Shown here piece after piece: positions 5,695 through 10,947 of a stretch of DNA of 10,947 nt (positions are counted from its first letter, which is position 1; each line of letters starts with the position of its first letter). The notes beneath the pieces were generated by a model, which was not told the DNA's origin, did no database searches, and worked only from the letters and a program-made list of their open reading frames with translations. This DNA comes from Bacteroidota bacterium. GTDB lineage: Bacteria; Bacteroidota; Ignavibacteria; Ignavibacteriales; Ignavibacteriaceae. Position numbers and translations under genes: made by a program. The stretch is from positions 1 to 10,947 of the forward strand of contig JAJYOQ010000104.1 of NCBI GenBank assembly GCA_021796135.1. The letters are read 5' to 3'.

Positions 5695-6819
5695 ATGAAA
5701 AGACAAATAATCCTTTTTAGCTCTTTAATAATAATTCCACTATTAATTTCTGCCTGCAAAAACCAAAGTCAGATGAAATTCCCGCCAGCACAGGTGAAAT
5801 CATTTCAGGTAATTTCGGGAAAAGCTTCTTACTATAATGATTATCCAGCAAGTGTAGTGGCATTAAATCAAGTTGAACTCCGACCCGAAGTTTCCGGATA
5901 TATTTCCGGCATTGACTTTAAAGACGGGCAAATAGTTAAGAAAGGCATGAAGCTATATACCATTGATCAACAGCAATATAAAGCGGCTTATGAAAAAGCA
6001 ATAGCAGATTTAAATGTTGCAAAAGCAAATTTATTAAAAGCACAAGAAGACGCCGAAAGATACAGCCAACTTGCACAGAAGGATGCTGTCGCCCGACAAA
6101 TTTATGAGCATTCTAAAACTGATTTAGAAGCAGCAAAAATGCAAGTAAGTTCATCTGAAGAAAATGTCAAACAAGTTCAAACGAACCTTCTTTATTCCGT
6201 AATAAAAGCCCCCTTTGACGGAACTATCGGCATTTCATCCGTTAAATTAGGCTCATCCGTAATCTCCGGTCAGACTTTACTAAACACTATTTCATCGAAT
6301 GATCCCGTTGCCGTTGACTTTTCAGTTGATGAAAATCAAATTCAGCAGTTTTCTGAATTGTTAACTAAAAAACTTAAAAATAATGATTCGACATTTACTC
6401 TTATTTTGCCCGATAATTCAGTTTACCCATTCAACGGACGAATTAGTCTTATGGATCGAGCTGTAGACCCTTTAACAGGCACAATTACAATTAGACTAAT
6501 TTTCCCTAATCCCAAAGATATGCTAAGACCCGGACTAACATGCAATGTTAGAGTGCTTCAAAACAATGATTCAAACAGTATTCTCATTCCTTTTGAAGCA
6601 GTAACTGAACAAATGGGTGAGTATTCTGTATTCAAAATAATAGATGGTAAAGCACATCAGCAAAGAATTGAAATCGGTAGAACAATAAAAAATATGGTTA
6701 TAGTTAAAAGCGGTCTGAATGTCGGTGATAATATAATTACACAGGGTTTTCAAACTTTAAGAGACAATTCGCCTGTAATTGTAATACCTTCTACTCCAAA
6801 ACCCAATATTAAAAATTAA
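5695..6819 (+). CDS. RND efflux periplasmic adaptor subunit (membrane fusion protein), lipoprotein
   Basis: This 374-residue AcrA/MexA-type adaptor begins with a lipoprotein signal, LISAC with C21 as the lipidated Cys, so it should be anchored in the inner membrane facing the periplasm. The lipoyl-like domain is split: RPEVSGYISGIDFKDGQIV (63-81) forms the first half and IKAPFDGTIGISSVKLG (170-186) the second. Between them lies the alpha-helical hairpin (about 93-163), with LAQKDAVARQIYE at the turn region. The beta-barrel (about 205-290, MDRAVDPLTGTITIR) and the membrane-proximal domain (about 295-365, LIPFEAVTEQMGEYSVF) follow in normal order. It bridges the TolC-like channel upstream and the pump downstream, with gaps of 20 and 31 bases indicating one operon. 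No local repressor gene accompanies the set. Confidence 0.95.
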   Translation: MKRQIILFSSLIIIPLLISACKNQSQMKFPPAQVKSFQVISGKASYYNDYPASVVALNQVELRPEVSGYISGIDFKDGQIVKKGMKLYTIDQQQYKAAYEKAIADLNVAKANLLKAQEDAERYSQLAQKDAVARQIYEHSKTDLEAAKMQVSSSEENVKQVQTNLLYSVIKAPFDGTIGISSVKLGSSVISGQTLLNTISSNDPVAVDFSVDENQIQQFSELLTKKLKNNDSTFTLILPDNSVYPFNGRISLMDRAVDPLTGTITIRLIFPNPKDMLRPGLTCNVRVLQNNDSNSILIPFEAVTEQMGEYSVFKIIDGKAHQQRIEIGRTIKNMVIVKSGLNVGDNIITQGFQTLRDNSPVIVIPSTPKPNIKN

Positions 6820-6850
6820 CTCAATCTTAAAGTGTTGAACGGAATTAAAA

Positions 6851-9800
6851 ATGATTGCTAATACTTTTATAAAAAGACCAATAACTGCAATAGTAATTTC
6901 TATTATTATTGTTTTGGTGGGTCTAATTGCCATTTTCAATTTACCTATAAGTCAATATCCCGATATAACCCCGCCTACGGTTCAAATAACCGGAGCTTTT
7001 AACGGAGCAGATGCAAAAACTGTTGAGCAAACTGTTACTACACCCATTGAATCTCAGGTAAACGGTACTCCCGGTATGGCATATATGCAAAGTAACAGCA
7101 CAAACAATGGTCAATCATCCATTAATGTTACTTTAAATGTCGGAACAAATCCCGATATTGCCGCCCTTGATATTCAGAACAGGGTTGGTATTGCAACGCC
7201 TCAATTACCTAACGACGTAAAGAGAATCGGAATAACAACAAGGAAAAGAAATCCAAGTATTCTATTACTAGTATCTATATATTCTCCAAAGGGTACACAT
7301 GGCGTTCCATTCCTTGATAATTATACAAATATTTTTATCAGAGATGCTATTTTAAGAGTTAAAGGAGTCGGAGACGTTTTTTCTAGAGCTGATGATTTTA
7401 GCATGCGAGTTTGGCTTAACCCCGATAAGATGGCACAATTGTCACTTACTCCAAACGATGTTATAAATGCATTAAATGCTCAAAATCTGCAAGTTGCTGC
7501 CGGATCAATAGGAGCACCTCCGCAAAACAAAAATCAAGTTTTTGAATATACTGTATTAACAAACAGCCGATTGAGCAGCGTAGATCAATTTAAGAACATT
7601 ATTGTCCGAGAAAACACTGCAGCCGGTTCTGCAGTCTATTTAAAAGATGTAGCAAGAGTTGAATTAGGCAAAGCGAGCTATGCAAGTAATTCGTATGTTG
7701 ACGGCAATCCGGCTTCTTTTTTAATTGTTTTTCAAGCACCCGGAAGTAATGCATTAGAAGTTGCTGACGGAATATATAAGGAAATGGATCAATTAAAAAA
7801 ATCTTTTCCGCCTGATGTAGATTACCAAATTCCTTTCGAATCAATTTCAGTAGTGAAGGTTTCTATAAGTGAGGTTATTACAACCCTGCTAGAAGCTTTA
7901 GGACTTGTTGTATTAGTCGTATTCCTTTTCCTACAAAGCTGGCGAGCTACTTTAATTCCAGTGTTAGCAATTCCCGTTTCTATTATCGGAACATTTGCCT
8001 TTTTTATTCCGTTAGGTTTTACGATTAATACATTAACCATGTTCGGATTTGTACTTGCCATAGGAATTGTAGTCGATGATGCAATAATAGTAGTTGAGGC
8101 AGTGCAGCATTATATTGATAATGAAAAACTATCGCCAAAGGAAGCTACTGTTAAAGCTATGAATGATATCTCCGGTCCGGTTGTAGCTATAGCCTTGATT
8201 TTAGCTGCTGTTTTCATACCTGTTGGTTTTATTCCCGGAATAGTCGGTAAACTATATCAGCAATTTGCTATAACAATTGCAATATCCGTATTAATTTCAG
8301 CTTTTGTAGCATTATCCTTAACCCCGGCTTTATGTACTATATTCTTAAAAGCCTCACATTTCGATAAAGGCGAAAAAGGAATTCACAAATTCTTTTATAA
8401 TTTTAATGAATGGTTTAGAAAAACTACGGAAAACTATGCATCAGGTGTTCAAAAAAGTATAAAGGCTGCTCCTTATTTTTTAATTGTTTTAATTATGTTA
8501 TATGCAGGTACAGTTGTTCTGTTTGAAAAAAAACCTACAGGTTTTATTCCAACTGAAGATGAAGGACGGTTGTACATTACATTTGAATTGCCGGAAGCTT
8601 CATCAACAACAAGAGAACTTGCTGTTCTTCATCAAATGATGGATATATTAAAACAAACACCGGGAGTAGGTCATTTTGCCGCATTAGGGGGATTGAATGT
8701 AGTCACCTTTGCAACAAAATCCAATAGTGGAACAATATTCATGCAATTAAAACCATGGGATCAAAGAAAAAGTAAATCATTACAACTTAATGCTATAATA
8801 GCCACACTGAGAAGGAAATTTTCGGTAATTAAAAATGCAAATGTGATTGTAATTCCTCCGCCTGCAATCCCCGGATTAGGTTCAACCGGCGGATTTACAT
8901 TTCAGTTAGAACAGCATGAAAGTACAGATAATATTCAACAATTTTCGAAAGTTGTTAGAAATTTTGTAATAGCTGCAAATAAAAGACCGGAATTAAGCCA
9001 TGTATTTTCTTTCTTTACTGCTAATACTCCGGGCTATCAAGTTAATGTTGATAGAGACAAATGTGAAAAATTGGGTGTCTCTATAGCAGACGTATACAGC
9101 TCAATCCAAACTTATTTAGGCAGCGAATATGTTAATGATTTTACGATATACGGAAGAAATTTCCATGTTGTAGCACAAGCTGATACCGAATATCGCCAAA
9201 GCATTCAAAATTTATCTAAATATTATGTTAAGAATTCAACAGGCAATATGATTCCGTTAAGTACTTTAATAAATTATAAAGTTACTGAAAATGCACCATT
9301 AATCTCTCATTTCGATATGTTTCGTTCAGCTGAAATAGATGGAAATTCAGCAACCGGGTACAGCAGCGGGGATGCAATAAATGCTTTAAAGGAAGTCGCA
9401 GCACAGGTGCTGCCGACGGGTTATGGATATGAATTCTCTGGTTTGAGCAGGGAAGAAATCAATGCCGGCAACAGTACAGTTGTAATTTTTTCATTGTCTC
9501 TTCTTTTTGTCTTTTTGTTCCTGACGGCATTATATGAAAGCTGGACAATACCTCTATCAGTATTATTTGCCGTACCGATTGCAGCATTTGGTGCAATTCT
9601 TACTCTCACTTTAATCCCACATCTAAGTGATAATGTTTATGCCCAAATTGGTTTAATTGCGTTAATAGGACTATCTGCTAAAAATGCAATCCTTATAGTT
9701 GAATTCGCAAAAGAAAGAGTTGAAAGAGGGATGCCAATAATTGCAGCGACAATAGAAGCCGTCAAATTAAGGTTAAGACCTATTTTAATGACCTCGCTGG

Positions 9801-10021
9801 CATTTATATTCGGGGTATCGCCATTGGCCTTTGCAACCGGTGCCGGAGCTCAAGCTCGCTCAACCATTGGATGGACAGTACTAGGAGGAATGCTTGCTGC
9901 AACCATGTTAGCAATTTTTATTGTTCCGGTATTATTTGTAACAATAACAAAATTCACATCACGGAAAAATAACCAGCAATCAAATTCAATAATTTCGGAT
10001 AAATTACCGGCACATGAATAG
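6851..10021 (+). CDS. RND efflux pump, inner-membrane permease (HAE-1/AcrB type)
   Basis: The protein has 1056 residues, full length for AcrB-like pumps, with twelve predicted membrane helices: TM1 (about 10-29), TM2-TM6 (about 338-500), TM7 (about 540-558) and TM8-TM12 (about 877-1030). Two large periplasmic loops separate them. The proton-relay residues are all present: D409 and D410 in GIVVDDAIIVVE (TM4) and K944 in LSAKNAILIVEF (TM10), equivalent to E. coli D407, D408 and K940. The VDDAIxVVE signature and the opening FIKRPITAIVIS, QYPDITPP and NGxDAxTVEQTVTTPIE-like segments mark the hydrophobe/amphiphile class rather than the heavy-metal (HME) class. A VEAVQHYI follows TM4 where AcrB has VENVER. 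It is expected to be a homotrimer exporting drugs, detergents or other hydrophobic compounds with the adaptor and channel just upstream. A GGA lies about 8 bases before the ATG. The actual substrate cannot be read from sequence. Confidence 0.97.
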   Translation: MIANTFIKRPITAIVISIIIVLVGLIAIFNLPISQYPDITPPTVQITGAFNGADAKTVEQTVTTPIESQVNGTPGMAYMQSNSTNNGQSSINVTLNVGTNPDIAALDIQNRVGIATPQLPNDVKRIGITTRKRNPSILLLVSIYSPKGTHGVPFLDNYTNIFIRDAILRVKGVGDVFSRADDFSMRVWLNPDKMAQLSLTPNDVINALNAQNLQVAAGSIGAPPQNKNQVFEYTVLTNSRLSSVDQFKNIIVRENTAAGSAVYLKDVARVELGKASYASNSYVDGNPASFLIVFQAPGSNALEVADGIYKEMDQLKKSFPPDVDYQIPFESISVVKVSISEVITTLLEALGLVVLVVFLFLQSWRATLIPVLAIPVSIIGTFAFFIPLGFTINTLTMFGFVLAIGIVVDDAIIVVEAVQHYIDNEKLSPKEATVKAMNDISGPVVAIALILAAVFIPVGFIPGIVGKLYQQFAITIAISVLISAFVALSLTPALCTIFLKASHFDKGEKGIHKFFYNFNEWFRKTTENYASGVQKSIKAAPYFLIVLIMLYAGTVVLFEKKPTGFIPTEDEGRLYITFELPEASSTTRELAVLHQMMDILKQTPGVGHFAALGGLNVVTFATKSNSGTIFMQLKPWDQRKSKSLQLNAIIATLRRKFSVIKNANVIVIPPPAIPGLGSTGGFTFQLEQHESTDNIQQFSKVVRNFVIAANKRPELSHVFSFFTANTPGYQVNVDRDKCEKLGVSIADVYSSIQTYLGSEYVNDFTIYGRNFHVVAQADTEYRQSIQNLSKYYVKNSTGNMIPLSTLINYKVTENAPLISHFDMFRSAEIDGNSATGYSSGDAINALKEVAAQVLPTGYGYEFSGLSREEINAGNSTVVIFSLSLLFVFLFLTALYESWTIPLSVLFAVPIAAFGAILTLTLIPHLSDNVYAQIGLIALIGLSAKNAILIVEFAKERVERGMPIIAATIEAVKLRLRPILMTSLAFIFGVSPLAFATGAGAQARSTIGWTVLGGMLAATMLAIFIVPVLFVTITKFTSRKNNQQSNSIISDKLPAHE

Positions 10022-10059
10022 TAAATTATTAAAATTGAATCCATAGATTCCAAATTTAA

Positions 10060-10890
10060 ATGAAAAATATTTTTTATTTAAATAAGAGATCAATTTTATT
10101 ACTTAACTTTTTTATATTCAATTTATTAATCGGCAATTATTTATTTGCAAAAGAAAATCAATTATTAAAAAAAACAAAAGAGAATACAAAGGAAGTTCAA
10201 TTGCCTTATATCCAGCACATCGGTTTTAATGTTAATAATCCTATAGAAGTATCAAATTGGTATATACAAAATCTGGGTATGAAATTAATACGTCAGGGGA
10301 ATGCTCCTGAGCATGTGACATTCATAGCGGATTCAGGCAATAATATGGAAATTGAATTTTATAACAAAGAAAAGTTTCACAAGATAGAATTTCAAAAAAT
10401 AGACGTATTGACATTTCACTTTGCATTTTTAACTGACGACATTAACCTTATTGAAAGCAAATTAATAACGGCAGGTGCAAAATTAGTTGAGAAAACAACT
10501 AAAACTCCGACGGGTGATAAAGTTGCAATGTTACGAGACCCATGGGGTATGCCGCTGCAGCTAGTTCAACGTTCCAATCCCATGATAAAGTTTACCAATA
10601 TTAGACCAGAGCATTTTGCACTCAATTCTATTGATGCAATAACCAAGGCGAAATGGTATGCAGAGAATTTCAAAATGGAAATATTACGTCAGTCAGGTGA
10701 ACCTGATTTTGGATGTTTTGTTATTGATGCTAAAAAAGATATGATGCTGGAAATTTATCAAAAGAAAGATTTCCCGGTTATAGATTTCTACAAAGTAGAT
10801 CCAGTTTCAATCCATCTTGCATTTGAAGTAAAAGATATAGAAGAAATTAAAAAGCCCTGTAATTGTGTAAGTTACAAGGCTTTATCTTAG
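10060..10890 (+). pseudogene. exported tandem VOC (glyoxalase-like) protein, 3'-truncated
   Basis: The open frame encodes 276 residues. Residues 1-30 look like a signal peptide or membrane anchor (basic start, hydrophobic 11-29, possible cleavage LFA-K). The first VOC domain (about 49-172) is complete, with H53, E99 and H120 as likely metal-site positions and Q167 in DPWGMPLQLVQ where a fourth ligand often lies. The second domain (about 180-264) copies the first: H185, E231, H252. It loses homology after E262-I-K264 and ends with an unrelated tail of 12 residues encoded by the tRNA terminator hairpin. About 40 residues are missing, matching 133-172 of domain 1, including the last ligand strand. 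It follows the pump by 38 bases, so it was probably co-transcribed. The product may still fold through domain 1, so calling it a pseudogene is a judgement. Substrate is unknown. Confidence 0.6.
10849..10883 (-). terminator. terminator downstream of tRNA-Thr
   Basis: A 12-bp stem with one G-U pair joins 10851-10862 and 10872-10883 around a 9-base loop. On the minus strand it begins 8 bases after the tRNA-Thr 3' end and finishes in five T (A run 10849-10853 on the plus strand). It lies inside the last codons of the truncated VOC frame. It could also stop the efflux operon from the other side, though the plus-strand tail is poor. Confidence 0.75.
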
Positions 10891-10947
10891 AGCTGGCGAT
10901 CGGATTTGAACCAATGACCGGCTGATTACAAATCAGCTGCTCTACCA
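10891..10947 (-). tRNA. tRNA-Thr (anticodon UGU), partial at window edge
   Basis: The 3' 57 bases are present on the minus strand. The end of the D arm (TGGTAGAGC) is followed by an anticodon stem GCTGA/TCAGC (10933-10937 with 10921-10925). The loop TTTGTAA gives anticodon TGT at 10930-10928 (reads ACA). The T arm is ATTGG-TTCAAAT-CCGAT, and the 3' acceptor strand is CGCCAGC (10898-10892) with discriminator T at 10891. CCA is not encoded. The 5' acceptor strand and the first part of the D arm lie beyond 10947. The gene abuts the stop codon of the truncated VOC frame with no gap. Confidence 0.93.

Noticed and set aside
6851..10021. Heavy-metal (HME/CusA, CnrA) class for the RND pump
   Set aside because: TM4 carries the VDDAIxVVE signature of HAE-1 pumps with paired Asp, not the HME pattern, despite the cnr-like neighbouring module.
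6571..10053. Several minus-strand open frames of 60-81 codons under the adaptor and pump genes
   Set aside because: Each lies opposite strongly conserved coding sequence, lacks recognisable domains or start signals, and is short. They are chance frames.
1..10947. CRISPR array, insertion sequence, transposase, integrase or toxin-antitoxin pair
   Set aside because: No regularly spaced direct repeats, terminal inverted repeats or matching proteins were seen on either strand.

Overview
The window is an AT-rich, gene-dense bacterial chromosome segment with short intergenic gaps and standard stop codons. The eukaryote-like tetrahydropterin genes, the Spy-like proteins beside an ECF sigma factor, and promoter-like sites close to the Bacteroidota TTG-N19-21-TAnnTTTG pattern suggest the Bacteroidota/Chlorobi (FCB) group, perhaps Ignavibacteria. 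That placement is inference from gene content and style. No rRNA or other phylogenetic marker is present.

Layout. (1) Positions 43-1732 (+) are a tightly overlapping three-gene operon: a 6-pyruvoyl-tetrahydropterin synthase of the animal type, GTP cyclohydrolase I (folE), and a short-chain dehydrogenase. Together they are the three steps expected for tetrahydrobiopterin synthesis from GTP. (2) Positions 1754-4050 are an envelope-stress or metal-stress module. A Met-rich Spy/CpxP-like periplasmic protein (-) diverges from an operon (+) of ECF sigma factor, single-pass zinc-less anti-sigma factor, and a second Spy/CnrX-like exported helical protein. The 127-base divergent region holds two exact copies, one on each strand, of TTTGACA-N16-GGTTTAA. 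They are symmetric about position 2330 and are likely twin promoters of the local sigma factor. (3) Positions 4092-4218 hold a tRNA-Leu(GAG) gene with its own promoter-like site. (4) Positions 4352-10890 (+) are a TolC-type outer-membrane channel, a lipoprotein periplasmic adaptor, an AcrB/HAE-1-type RND pump, and an exported tandem-VOC protein whose second domain is cut short. (5) Positions 10849-10947 (-) are a terminator and the 3' part of a tRNA-Thr(UGU) gene. The broken VOC gene runs into both.

How it fits together. Regions 2 and 4 act in the envelope: one appears to sense and buffer periplasmic stress, the other exports small molecules. The order sigma/anti-sigma/periplasmic sensor followed by a tripartite RND pump recalls cnrYXH-cnrCBA of Cupriavidus. 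Here, however, the pump is of the drug/hydrophobe class and no copy of the twin motif is visible before it, so a regulatory link is only a hypothesis. The most noteworthy points are the twin promoter motif, the three-gene tetrahydropterin operon, and the VOC gene truncated exactly at the tRNA-Thr terminator.
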